DNA from: Alphaproteobacteria bacterium
GTDB lineage: Bacteria > Pseudomonadota > Alphaproteobacteria > Micavibrionales > Micavibrionaceae
DNA length: 64,000 bases
Direction of reading: 5' to 3'
Assembly: GCA_016699735.1 (NCBI GenBank)
Contig: CP065008.1
Location: 1,984,001-2,048,000, forward strand
Part shown: piece by piece, positions 51,341 through 59,005 of the stretch
Layout of the letters: each line of letters begins with the position of its first letter
Numbering within the stretch: position 1 is the first letter of the stretch
Translations under genes and position numbers: made by a program
Notes under the pieces: generated by a model
The model's database searches: none
What the model was told of the DNA's origin: nothing
Seen by the model: only the letters and a program-made list of their open reading frames with translations

Positions 51341-52288
51341 ATGAGCCAGCTTGATTTTGAAAAGCCGATTCTGGAGCTTGAGGGAAAAATCTCTGAACTC
51401 CGCCATGTCGACAGCGGCGGCACCATCAACATCGCCGAGGAAATCTCGCGGATGCAAAGCAAGGCCGAGCGCCTTCTGAAACAGACTTACGGCAAGCTGT
51501 CCGCAGAACAAAAGGTCCAGGTGGCACGGCATCAGGAACGCCCGCATTTCCTCGACTACATCAAGGAGATGATTGACGATTTTATGCCCATGGCCGGTGA
51601 CCGCAAATACGCCGAAGACCATGCCTTGCTGGGCGGCATCGGAAAATTCCGCGGCCAGTCCTGCATCATTATGGGCCACGAGAAGGGTCACGACACCGAT
51701 AGCCGCATCAGACACAATTTCGGCATGGCCAGGCCCGAAGGCTATCGCAAGGCCCAAAGGCTTCTGGCGCTCGCACAGCAATTCAACCTCCCCGTGATTA
51801 CGTTAGTGGACACCGCCGGAGCCTATCCCGGAGTTGGAGCGGAAGAACGCGGACAATCCGAGGCCATCGCCCGTTCGATTGAAAGCTGCCTGCGCTGCAC
51901 CGTTCCGATCATTTCGGTGATCATCGGCGAAGGCGGCTCAGGCGGCGCCATCGCTATCGCCACAGCCGACCGTGTCTATATGCTCGAACACGCCATCTAT
52001 TCCGTGATCTCTCCCGAAGGCTGCGCGTCCATACTTTGGAAGACCGCAGATTACGCAAAGGAAGCGGCAGCGGCCTTGAAACTGACCGCCAACGATCTTA
52101 TGGAACTCAAACTGATCGACGGCATCATCGAAGAGCCGATGGGCGGCGCCCACCGCAACCGCAGCGACACGATCCTGAACGTCGCCAACCAGATTGAAAA
52201 AGCAATCAAGGAAATGTCGCCCTGGGACGAAGATAAAATCATCCGCAAGCGCCGCGAAAAGTTTCTTCAGGCCGGACGGCATTTCTAA
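51341..52288 (+). CDS. accA: acetyl-CoA carboxylase carboxyltransferase alpha subunit
   Basis: A 315-residue AccA, which with AccD moves carboxyl from biotin to acetyl-CoA to form malonyl-CoA for fatty-acid synthesis. The opening LDFEKPILELEGKISEL is characteristic. The crotonase-fold core has VTLVDTAGAYPGVGAEERGQ and the oxyanion region IGEGGSGGAIAIATADRV. EGCASILWKTADYAKEAA is also typical. Complete length for the family. Confidence 0.97.
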   Translation: MSQLDFEKPILELEGKISELRHVDSGGTINIAEEISRMQSKAERLLKQTYGKLSAEQKVQVARHQERPHFLDYIKEMIDDFMPMAGDRKYAEDHALLGGIGKFRGQSCIIMGHEKGHDTDSRIRHNFGMARPEGYRKAQRLLALAQQFNLPVITLVDTAGAYPGVGAEERGQSEAIARSIESCLRCTVPIISVIIGEGGSGGAIAIATADRVYMLEHAIYSVISPEGCASILWKTADYAKEAAAALKLTANDLMELKLIDGIIEEPMGGAHRNRSDTILNVANQIEKAIKEMSPWDEDKIIRKRREKFLQAGRHF

Positions 52289-52304
52289 AAAACTGAACAG
52301 GAAA

Positions 52305-52739
52305 TCAGGCCACTTTCGCATTGTCCTGATCGTCCGAACGTGTGCCGGAAGAATTTTTTGAAAAATAAGAATCGTACTCCTCGGGAATTTTCGCACGTTT
52401 TTTCATATTCTCGAAACTTCCGTGCCCGGCTTTCTGATGCCCGTCTTCAGTCGCAGCCGCTTTGAAATAGAGCATCAGAAAAACTCGGATCGCAGCCGTC
52501 AACGACGTATCGCCATTTTTTCGCAGGAAAACGAGAGTACAGAGATTATGAACGGAGCAGCGTTCTTTTTTTGCGACGTCCTTGAGCGCCTCCCACATCT
52601 CCGGCTCAAGCCGGATGGAGGTACGCCGCCCGTAAACGGTCACATTGCGGCTGACAAGTGTACTGCGTACATTGCCATCGACGCTATTCGCCTTCTTTGA
52701 CGATTTTTCGCCAAGTAACCCCACAGACCCGCCCCACAC
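52305..52739 (-). CDS. ribbon-helix-helix domain protein
   Basis: A 144-residue protein whose core (about residues 32-92) reads RNVTVYGRRTSIRLEPEMW, then EALKDVAKKERCSVHNLCTL, and TSLTAAIRVFLMLYFKAA. This is the RHH_4 pattern: a short strand giving the DNA-reading ribbon, then two helices. It should be a small dimeric DNA-binding regulator; targets unknown. The N-terminal 30 residues may be too long; a later start is possible but I see no better one. The C-terminal 45 residues are polar. Confidence 0.75.
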   Translation of the reverse strand: MWGGSVGLLGEKSSKKANSVDGNVRSTLVSRNVTVYGRRTSIRLEPEMWEALKDVAKKERCSVHNLCTLVFLRKNGDTSLTAAIRVFLMLYFKAAATEDGHQKAGHGSFENMKKRAKIPEEYDSYFSKNSSGTRSDDQDNAKVA

Positions 52740-52861
52740 ACACTAAAAATCAATAAACAAGAACGCCGATAAAAAACTGACAGAACAATAAATCGCTTCT
52801 CGCAAATTCAAACACAACTTCTGTATGCTAACCAAAAGCTGTAAAATATGCAACTATAAGG

Positions 52862-53143
52862 TTAGGTCTGGTGTTGATTTTTTTCGACCGGGGTCAAAAG
52901 TTTGAGCGATAGAGCATGAATTTTTTCGACATCGCTTCCAAGAATCTTTGTAACCCAACGATGCCTCTGGAGCCGGGAAAGCCCCTGAAACCTGCTGGAT
53001 ACAATTATAAGTATATAATGACTGTCTCCGCTACCATCGTCCCCGCTATGACCTTTATGCAGGTGGCTCTCATTGAAAATCTCAAGCTCTTCCGGCTCAA
53101 GGGCAGACCGCAGAAGTTCAGCCATTCTTTGTTCCATACCCAT
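52862..53143 (-). CDS. BolA family protein
   Basis: A 93-residue protein with the BolA fold: first helix RMAELLRSALEPEELEIFNE, the SHLHKGHSG loop with conserved His, ILIIVSSRFQGLSRLQRHRW, and the final helix VEKIHALSLKLLTP. BolA proteins pair with monothiol glutaredoxins to handle Fe-S clusters or act as regulators. AAAGGAG precedes ATG 53143. Divergent from the J-protein gene by 48 nt; the bolA - J-protein - cobS - cobT order is conserved in alphaproteobacteria. Confidence 0.92.
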   Translation of the reverse strand: MGMEQRMAELLRSALEPEELEIFNESHLHKGHSGDDGSGDSHYILIIVSSRFQGLSRLQRHRWVTKILGSDVEKIHALSLKLLTPVEKNQHQT

Positions 53144-53155
53144 ACAACGTCTCCT

Positions 53156-53185
53156 TTGCTAAAGACTGTTCTTACGCTATATAAT
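53156..53185 (+). promoter_or_regulatory. sigma-70-type promoter for the J-protein gene
   Basis: TTGCTA (53156-53161; 4 of 6 matches to TTGACA) and a perfect TATAAT (53180-53185) are separated by 18 nt. The expected transcript start, 6-8 nt after the -10, falls on or beside the ATG at 53192. No Shine-Dalgarno sequence lies before that ATG. Together these suggest a leaderless mRNA. Confidence 0.55.
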
Positions 53186-53191
53186 GGTCTT

Positions 53192-53809
53192 ATGCCACGG
53201 ATCAAACTAAAGCAGAACTCCCCTGAATTCGCAGACGGCAAGACCATCGCACAGCCTAAATCCTGCGAAATGCCGGGCTGCCGGGCGTGCGGGGAACACC
53301 GTGCGCCCAGGGACCGCAGCCTGAGCGGATATTATTTGTTCTGTCTGGATCACGTACGCGAATATAACAAGGCTTGGGATTTTTTCTCTGGCATGAACGA
53401 AACGGAGGTTGAAAACCACATACACAGCAGCTTTTACGGCGACCGCCCGACCTGGCACTATGGCCTCGAAATAAAGGATCCCGCAGAATTTTTACGCCAC
53501 AAGGCATGGCAGACTTACAGCTATACGGATATGGAGGCCGAAAAAGAAAACACAAAGGGCGCAAACAGCGGGAATACGGCCAACACACTCACCCCGGAGC
53601 GCGAAGCCCTCGGAATCATGGGCTTGGAAGAGCCTGTAACCTTCGCGGAAATCAAAAACCGCTACAAGGCTCTGGCTAAAAAGTACCATCCCGACCTGAA
53701 CAAGGGTTCTCAAGAAACAGAAGAGCTTCTCAAGCGCGTAAATATGGCTTATACCATACTCAAACTGGCTTACAGGAAGTTTCAGAAATCAACGGAACAA
53801 GGCGCCTGA
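53192..53809 (+). CDS. J-domain (DnaJ-like) protein with N-terminal Cys motif
   Basis: A 205-residue cytoplasmic protein. The N-terminal half has paired cysteines in CEMPGCRACGEHRAPRDRS and a later YYLFCLDHVREYN, which could bind zinc. The C-terminal J-domain (about 134-195) contains EIKNRYKALAKKYHPDLNKG with the HPD triad that stimulates DnaK, and VNMAYTILKLAYRKF. This inverted order (J-domain at the C terminus) is a distinct group found beside cobS in alphaproteobacteria. The longer upstream frame runs through the divergent bolA gene and is rejected. Confidence 0.88.
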   Translation: MPRIKLKQNSPEFADGKTIAQPKSCEMPGCRACGEHRAPRDRSLSGYYLFCLDHVREYNKAWDFFSGMNETEVENHIHSSFYGDRPTWHYGLEIKDPAEFLRHKAWQTYSYTDMEAEKENTKGANSGNTANTLTPEREALGIMGLEEPVTFAEIKNRYKALAKKYHPDLNKGSQETEELLKRVNMAYTILKLAYRKFQKSTEQGA

Positions 53810-53841
53810 TTCTGCGTTCCCGCAAGGAATTAATTATCCCC

Positions 53842-54915
53842 ATGAGCGAAAAACGTACCCGGTCGGACGAACTGGACAAGGAAAAGGAAGCTGGGCGTGG
53901 CATGACGTTCAGCATCACCCAGATCAAGGCCAAGGAAGGCAAATACACGACGATCCCGGACACGAAATATAATGTCCGCGAAACCTTCGGCCTTGATATC
54001 GACTGGGAGGTTCCGGGCTTTCTTGAAGATAATGCCAACGTTCCCGACTTCGATCCGACCTACAAATTCGACCACGATACCACCTTGGCAATCCTCGCCG
54101 GATTCGCCTATAACCGCCGCGTGATGATTCAGGGCTACCACGGCACCGGAAAATCCACTCATATCGAGCAGGTCGCCGCCCGCCTCAAATGGCCGTGCGT
54201 GAGAATCAACCTCGATAGCCACGTCAGCCGCATCGACCTGATCGGTAAGGACACGATCGTCTTGCAGGAAGGCAAACAGATCACCCAGTGGAAGGAAGGC
54301 CTCCTCCCTTGGTCCCTGCAAAATCCTGTGGCCCTCGTTTTCGATGAATACGACGCCGGACGCCCGGACGTCATGTTCGTGATCCAACGCGTTCTGGAAT
54401 CCGAGGGGAAGCTGACATTGCTCGACCAGAATATGATTATCCGCCCCCACCCGGCCTTCCGCCTGTTCGCCACCACCAACACGATTGGCCTCGGCGACAC
54501 GACCGGTCTCTATCACGGCACACAACAGATCAACCAGGGCCAGATGGACCGCTGGAACGTGGTCGTCACCCTGAATTATCTCGAACATGACCACGAGGTG
54601 GATATCGTCCTCGCCAAACTGCCGGAGCTGGACACAAAGGAATTCCGCGAGACCGTGAGCCAGATGGTGACTTTGGCCGATCTGACCCGGCAGGGCTTTG
54701 TTAACGGCGACCTCTCTACCCTCATGTCCCCGCGCACAGTCATAAGCTGGGCGGAGAATATGATGATTTTCGGCAACCGCGAACTGGCCTTCCAGTTTTC
54801 ATTCCTGAACAAATGCGATGAAACCGAACGCCCGCTGATCGCGGAATACTACCAGCGCTGCTTCGGAGTCGAACTCCCGCAAAGCGCCATCCACAATGTC
54901 GCGGTAAAAATGTGA
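53842..54915 (+). CDS. cobS: CobS-like AAA+ ATPase (cobaltochelatase subunit)
   Basis: A 357-residue MoxR-type AAA+ ATPase. Walker A is GYHGTGKSTHIEQVAARLKW (about residues 97-116), Walker B is PVALVFDEYDAGRPDVMFV, and sensor 1 is RLFATTNTIGLGDTTG. In aerobic B12 synthesis CobS and CobT help CobN insert cobalt, but this pair also occurs in genomes without the cobalamin pathway. No other cob gene is in the window, so a general metal-insertion or remodelling role is equally possible. Confidence 0.9.
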   Translation: MSEKRTRSDELDKEKEAGRGMTFSITQIKAKEGKYTTIPDTKYNVRETFGLDIDWEVPGFLEDNANVPDFDPTYKFDHDTTLAILAGFAYNRRVMIQGYHGTGKSTHIEQVAARLKWPCVRINLDSHVSRIDLIGKDTIVLQEGKQITQWKEGLLPWSLQNPVALVFDEYDAGRPDVMFVIQRVLESEGKLTLLDQNMIIRPHPAFRLFATTNTIGLGDTTGLYHGTQQINQGQMDRWNVVVTLNYLEHDHEVDIVLAKLPELDTKEFRETVSQMVTLADLTRQGFVNGDLSTLMSPRTVISWAENMMIFGNRELAFQFSFLNKCDETERPLIAEYYQRCFGVELPQSAIHNVAVKM

Positions 54916-54922
54916 AACGCGA

Positions 54923-55327
54923 CTATTTTCCCGGAGGAGCGGGATCGCCGGGGATAACTCCGGGAACATAATCAGGTTTAGGGACGCCGATAATATCGCT
55001 GGGCGCTGAGGACGAACCGCCTCCGCGATTCCTCTGATACTGATCCACACCTTCCTGGATATTGCGTCCGGCCCTGTCAGCATTCTCGAGCACTTTCTCA
55101 ACATTTTGGGGAGTAATCGCAGAAGTCGCCCCCTCAAACCCAGCCTGAAAAGCATTAACCACTCCGCGAGAAGCCCCGCGAACAAATTGCTCTCCGTCAG
55201 TTTCGCCAGGTTGATTGTCCTTCATAGCCTCCCGACAGCCAGGTACAACCGAAACAGCGCCAACAACAACAGCAAAAAGAAACCCCAAAGTACCACTCGC
55301 AACCTTCTTGAAAGAATTGAAAGGCAT
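54923..55327 (-). CDS. exported Pro/Gly-rich protein between cobS and cobT
   Basis: A 134-residue protein read opposite to cobS and cobT. Residues 1-30 form a signal or anchor (LGFLFAVVVGAVSVVPGC) with a poor lipobox, Pro at -2. The mature part has one helix with AITPQNVEKVLENADRAGRN, then a Gly/Ser/Pro tail. Family not recognised. It ends 8 nt from the cobS stop, so it is convergent with cobS and divergent from cobT. Its upstream region (55328-55470) is AT-rich and probably holds both promoters. Confidence 0.65.
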   Translation of the reverse strand: MPFNSFKKVASGTLGFLFAVVVGAVSVVPGCREAMKDNQPGETDGEQFVRGASRGVVNAFQAGFEGATSAITPQNVEKVLENADRAGRNIQEGVDQYQRNRGGGSSSAPSDIIGVPKPDYVPGVIPGDPAPPGK

Positions 55328-55470
55328 AATTCTTAACCCTTACTTTTGCTTATGTAAAAAATCATTTACTCCCTAACTTATAGCAGAACCACCAAAACCC
55401 GTCAAATTAGCGAAAACAGATACACAATTAACCCCTGTTTTAATTGTAATTTTCCTTTATTCTGGCCCCC

Positions 55471-57309
55471 ATGACCGAATCCAGTAACAAGGCCGAAGAA
55501 TTCAAATCCAGCACCCGCTCGGTGGTCCGCACCCTCGCCCGCAAGCCGGAACTGGATGTGACCTTCTCCGAGGCGGAGTCTCCAACGGGTCAGATCGGTT
55601 CCCTGACCCGCCCGCGCCTTCCCATGCCCGACCCCAACCTGCCGCCCGAGACAACGCGCTTGGTAAGGGGCTGCGCGGATACGTACGCGCTCAAAATCGC
55701 GTACCATGATCCCGCCCTGCACCGCCGCAACGCCCAGTCCGACCTGCAGGCGCAGGCCGCGCTCGACGCGCTCGAACAGGCACGATGCGATGCTCTGGGC
55801 GCTCTGAAAATGAAAGGCGTGTCCGATAACCTCAACGCCGTGCTGGAGGAAAAATCTAAACGCAGAGGATTCGCCGATATTATTAAACGCGAAAGCGTCA
55901 GCCTCGCCGATGCTTTGCACATTGTCGCACGAACGGAAATGACGGGCATCGCCCCGCCCCCCTCGGCGCAAAAAGTCTACGACCTCTGGAAACCGTGGAT
56001 CGAGCAGCATCTTAAATCCGCAAGCTTTCAAAAAATGAAAGAGACACTGTCCAACCAGCAGCAATTCGCAACCCTCGCCCGCGAACTCCTGCGCGAACTC
56101 CAGCTTCCCATCGGCAAGGGCGAGGACGACTCACTGGGCGAGGACCATCAACTTCCACCCGAAGACGGCCAGAATAAAGGCGAGCAGGAAGAACGGGACG
56201 ATAAATCCGCCGAACAAAGCGACTCCATGCCCGGTCTGCGCGATTCCGAAGCTGCCCCCAAACCCGCCGATTCCGCCTTCAACATGGGCATGGAGGAAAT
56301 GCTCAGCGACCTGCCCGATGAGGCCGCCGAAGAAAACTACGCCCCTCTCCCCGGCCGGGGCGAGGATTTCATCGAAGGCGTGGAAGGCCGCTACACCGTT
56401 TTCACGACACAATTTGATGAAACTTTAAACGCGGAGGATCTCGCCGACCCGGAGGAGCTGCGCCGCCTGCGCGCGATGCTGGATAAAAAAATCGCGGGCT
56501 ATAACAACCTGATTACCAAACTCGCCAACCGGCTGCAGAGAAAACTCATGGCCAAACAACGCCGCAACTGGCAGTTCGACATGGAGGAAGGCTATCTCGA
56601 CGCCTCCCGCCTTGCCCGCATGATCGCAAATCCAAACGTCTCCCTGACCTTCAAGCAGGAAAAGATCGCCCCGTTCCGCGATACGATCCTGACCATCCTG
56701 ATCGACAATTCCGGCTCCATGCGCGGCCGCCCCATCGCGATTGCCGCCATGACCACCGACATCATCGCGCAGACCTTGGAGCGTTGTAACCTCAAAACCG
56801 AAATCCTCGGCTTCACCACCCGCACCTGGAAAGGCGGAAAATCCCGCGATCTCTGGATTCAGAACGGAATGCCCGAATATCCGGGCCGCCTGAACGATGT
56901 CCGGCATATCATCTACAAATCCGCCGACGCCCCGATGCGCCGCTGCCGCAAAAATCTCGGCCTGATGCTCAAGGAGGGCATACTCAAGGAAAACATCGAC
57001 GGCGAAGCCCTCGTCTGGGCCTATAACCGCCTCGCCAAACGACCGGAAGAGCGCAAAATCCTGATGGTGATCTCCGACGGCGCCCCGGTGGACGACTCGA
57101 CCCAGTCCGTCAACCCCGCCAATATCCTGGAGATGGACCTCCGCAACGTCATCCGCTGGATCGAAAATCGCTCGAACGTGGAACTGACCGCCATCGGCAT
57201 CGGCCACGACGTCACCCGCTACTACAAAAAAGCCATCACCATCGCCGACGCCGACGAACTCGCCGAAGCCCTGACGAAGCAACTTTCGGGCATTTTTGAC
57301 GAACTCTAG
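55471..57309 (+). CDS. cobT: CobT-like VWA protein (cobaltochelatase subunit)
   Basis: A 612-residue protein. The N-terminal half is helical with a long acidic middle (about 210-305, EDDSLGEDHQLPPEDGQNKG). The C-terminal von Willebrand A domain (about 405-612) has an intact MIDAS, ILIDNSGSMRGRPIAIAAMT, with GFTTRTWKGG following and MVISDGAPVDDSTQ later. It forms a chaperone-like complex with CobS. The two are separated by an opposed small gene, so they are not strictly one operon here. Confidence 0.9.
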   Translation: MTESSNKAEEFKSSTRSVVRTLARKPELDVTFSEAESPTGQIGSLTRPRLPMPDPNLPPETTRLVRGCADTYALKIAYHDPALHRRNAQSDLQAQAALDALEQARCDALGALKMKGVSDNLNAVLEEKSKRRGFADIIKRESVSLADALHIVARTEMTGIAPPPSAQKVYDLWKPWIEQHLKSASFQKMKETLSNQQQFATLARELLRELQLPIGKGEDDSLGEDHQLPPEDGQNKGEQEERDDKSAEQSDSMPGLRDSEAAPKPADSAFNMGMEEMLSDLPDEAAEENYAPLPGRGEDFIEGVEGRYTVFTTQFDETLNAEDLADPEELRRLRAMLDKKIAGYNNLITKLANRLQRKLMAKQRRNWQFDMEEGYLDASRLARMIANPNVSLTFKQEKIAPFRDTILTILIDNSGSMRGRPIAIAAMTTDIIAQTLERCNLKTEILGFTTRTWKGGKSRDLWIQNGMPEYPGRLNDVRHIIYKSADAPMRRCRKNLGLMLKEGILKENIDGEALVWAYNRLAKRPEERKILMVISDGAPVDDSTQSVNPANILEMDLRNVIRWIENRSNVELTAIGIGHDVTRYYKKAITIADADELAEALTKQLSGIFDEL

Positions 57310-57335
57310 TAAGGCACACCAGGAGGGGAGCAAAA

Positions 57336-57854
57336 ATGACAACGCAAAAAGCCATACTCGCCGGGGGATGTTTCTGGGGGATGCAGGATCTGGTCCGCAA
57401 ACGCCCCGGAATCATCGCTACCCGCGTCGGCTACACGGGCGGAACGCTCGAAAACCCTAAATACGATGATATTTGCACGGGTAAGACCGGCCATGCCGAA
57501 GCCATGGAAATCACCTTCGACCCCGTACAGACCAGCTTCCGCGCAATTCTGGAGTTCTTCTTCCAGATCCACGACCCCACGACTAAAAACCGGCAGGGCA
57601 ACGACAGCGGCACGCAATACCGCTCCGCTATTTTTTATCTCACGCCCGAACAGGAAAAAACCGCCCACGAAATCATCGCCGCAATCAACGCCGCCGGAGT
57701 CCTGCCCGCGCCGATTGTAACGGAAGTCACAGCCGCTCGGACCTTCTACGAGGCCGAAAAATATCATCAGGATTATCTGCAAAAGCACCCGGACGGCTAT
57801 ACCTGTCACTTCATCCGGCCAAACTGGAAGCTGCCGCCCAAAGCCGCAGAATAA
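57336..57854 (+). CDS. msrA: peptide-methionine (S)-S-oxide reductase
   Basis: A 172-residue MsrA repairing methionine-S-sulfoxide. The catalytic motif AILAGGCFWGMQDLV (residues 6-20) holds the nucleophilic Cys. The family segments RVGYTGGTLENPKY, HAEAMEITFDP and GTQYRSAIFY are all present. GGAGGG precedes ATG 57336. No further cysteines appear at the C terminus apart from one in YTCHFI, which could be the resolving Cys. Confidence 0.96.
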   Translation: MTTQKAILAGGCFWGMQDLVRKRPGIIATRVGYTGGTLENPKYDDICTGKTGHAEAMEITFDPVQTSFRAILEFFFQIHDPTTKNRQGNDSGTQYRSAIFYLTPEQEKTAHEIIAAINAAGVLPAPIVTEVTAARTFYEAEKYHQDYLQKHPDGYTCHFIRPNWKLPPKAAE

Positions 57855-57861
57855 ATCAAGA

Positions 57862-58383
57862 TCAGGCGCTTTTCTTGGCAAAGGCGTTGCGGACGACCTG
57901 CCACGATTTCGCGGCCTGATAAAGCCGCACGAACGCGGCGGCATCGCTGCGGACAAAACTCAGAACGCCTTGAACAAACGCCTCCCGCCCCTCATCGTCA
58001 CGCAGATAGCGATCCTCAATCGCCTTTTCAAGCAGATGATACCCGCGCTGGCGTGAAAAACTCTTGCGCGGAGAATATCGGGCAAAATAGAGCCCGAGGC
58101 AAATCCTGTTTTGCTCGGACAATCCGGCAAACCGCCCCAGAACGCGCAGATCATCCTCCGTTAGCTCCCAAAGCTCAATCTTGCGGACAAGCTCGGGATG
58201 CACAAGGGCCAGAGCCTCGGTATAATCCGAGCGGAACTGGGCCAATAAATTCTGGATCGGCGCAACCACCGCATACCCCTTAAAAAAATATTCTATAAAG
58301 GGGACTACACGTATCACAAAGCGGGGAAACGAACAAAGAAAAATCAGAAAATCACAGCGGATCAAAGCCTTGTGGCCCGTCAT
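57862..58383 (-). CDS. uncharacterised protein with N-terminal hydrophobic segment
   Basis: A 173-residue protein from ATG 58383. A hydrophobic stretch near residues 8-35 (FLIFLCSFPRFVIRVVPF) is followed by a soluble helical domain with YTEALALVHPELVRKIELWE, LGLYFARYSPRKSFSRQRGY and RYLRDDEGREAFVQGVL. I know no family. The frame is open for another 87 codons upstream, but that part is antisense-like and lies inside the upstream gene. The start overlaps the 58352-58882 gene by 32 nt, so the two may be coupled. The exact start is uncertain. Confidence 0.55.
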   Translation of the reverse strand: MTGHKALIRCDFLIFLCSFPRFVIRVVPFIEYFFKGYAVVAPIQNLLAQFRSDYTEALALVHPELVRKIELWELTEDDLRVLGRFAGLSEQNRICLGLYFARYSPRKSFSRQRGYHLLEKAIEDRYLRDDEGREAFVQGVLSFVRSDAAAFVRLYQAAKSWQVVRNAFAKKSA

Positions 58384-58882
58384 CACCCCCATTAGGGCCG
58401 GATTTTCCGCCCGAACCGCCGCCCGTGCCCCGCGAGGCGCGGGCAAGGGCGTCAACGGTCGCCTCCCAGGATTTGATGGTATCAAAATACTGTTTATGAA
58501 GCCGGGGCTTATCCGCCATGAAATCCAGCAAAGCGTCCAGATAATCCTGACGGTTCTGGTAGTAGGGAAAGAAGTCTTTATTCGTAAAACAGGAATCGAC
58601 GAATTGATCCGTCCACCGGACCCCGAAATGATAGGGATCGGCATCGGGATTTTTCAGGCCGGGCGTAGGGCGCACGATATATTTACGCAGGTAGAACGCG
58701 ACCGCATATTTCATATCGCTGGACTCGGAAACCAGCGAGTTTAGAATATGGCTGTCCTGATGGCTGACAATCCGCCCGGTCTTGATATGCTCCGCAAGCT
58801 CGGGAAAACGGTGCTCGAATTCATGGATGAAATCCCAATCCGCCCCTTCGGTAGGCCCGCCTGTCGGAAAAACTCTTGCCAT
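58352..58882 (-). CDS. uncharacterised soluble protein
   Basis: A 176-residue protein from ATG 58882 (MARVFPTGGPTEGADWDFIH). It is rich in aromatic and charged residues (EFEHRFPELAEHIKTGRIVS, YAVAFYLRKYIVRPTPGL, FFPYYQNRQDYLDALLDFMA) and ends in a Gly/Asp tail. No signal peptide or known motif. Wobble bases are C/G-rich like the neighbours, supporting a real gene. It is upstream of, and overlaps, the other unknown gene. Confidence 0.6.
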   Translation of the reverse strand: MARVFPTGGPTEGADWDFIHEFEHRFPELAEHIKTGRIVSHQDSHILNSLVSESSDMKYAVAFYLRKYIVRPTPGLKNPDADPYHFGVRWTDQFVDSCFTNKDFFPYYQNRQDYLDALLDFMADKPRLHKQYFDTIKSWEATVDALARASRGTGGGSGGKSGPNGGDDGPQGFDPL

Positions 58883-59005
58883 CGTCCACCTGATTAAATA
58901 CTGACCGGGATCAGGATACACCAAACCACCCGCCCTTTTCACTATAAAATCGCTTGTCTAAACCCCTGATTTCCCCTAACTAAAGCAGGGAAAGCGTGAG
59001 CAAGA

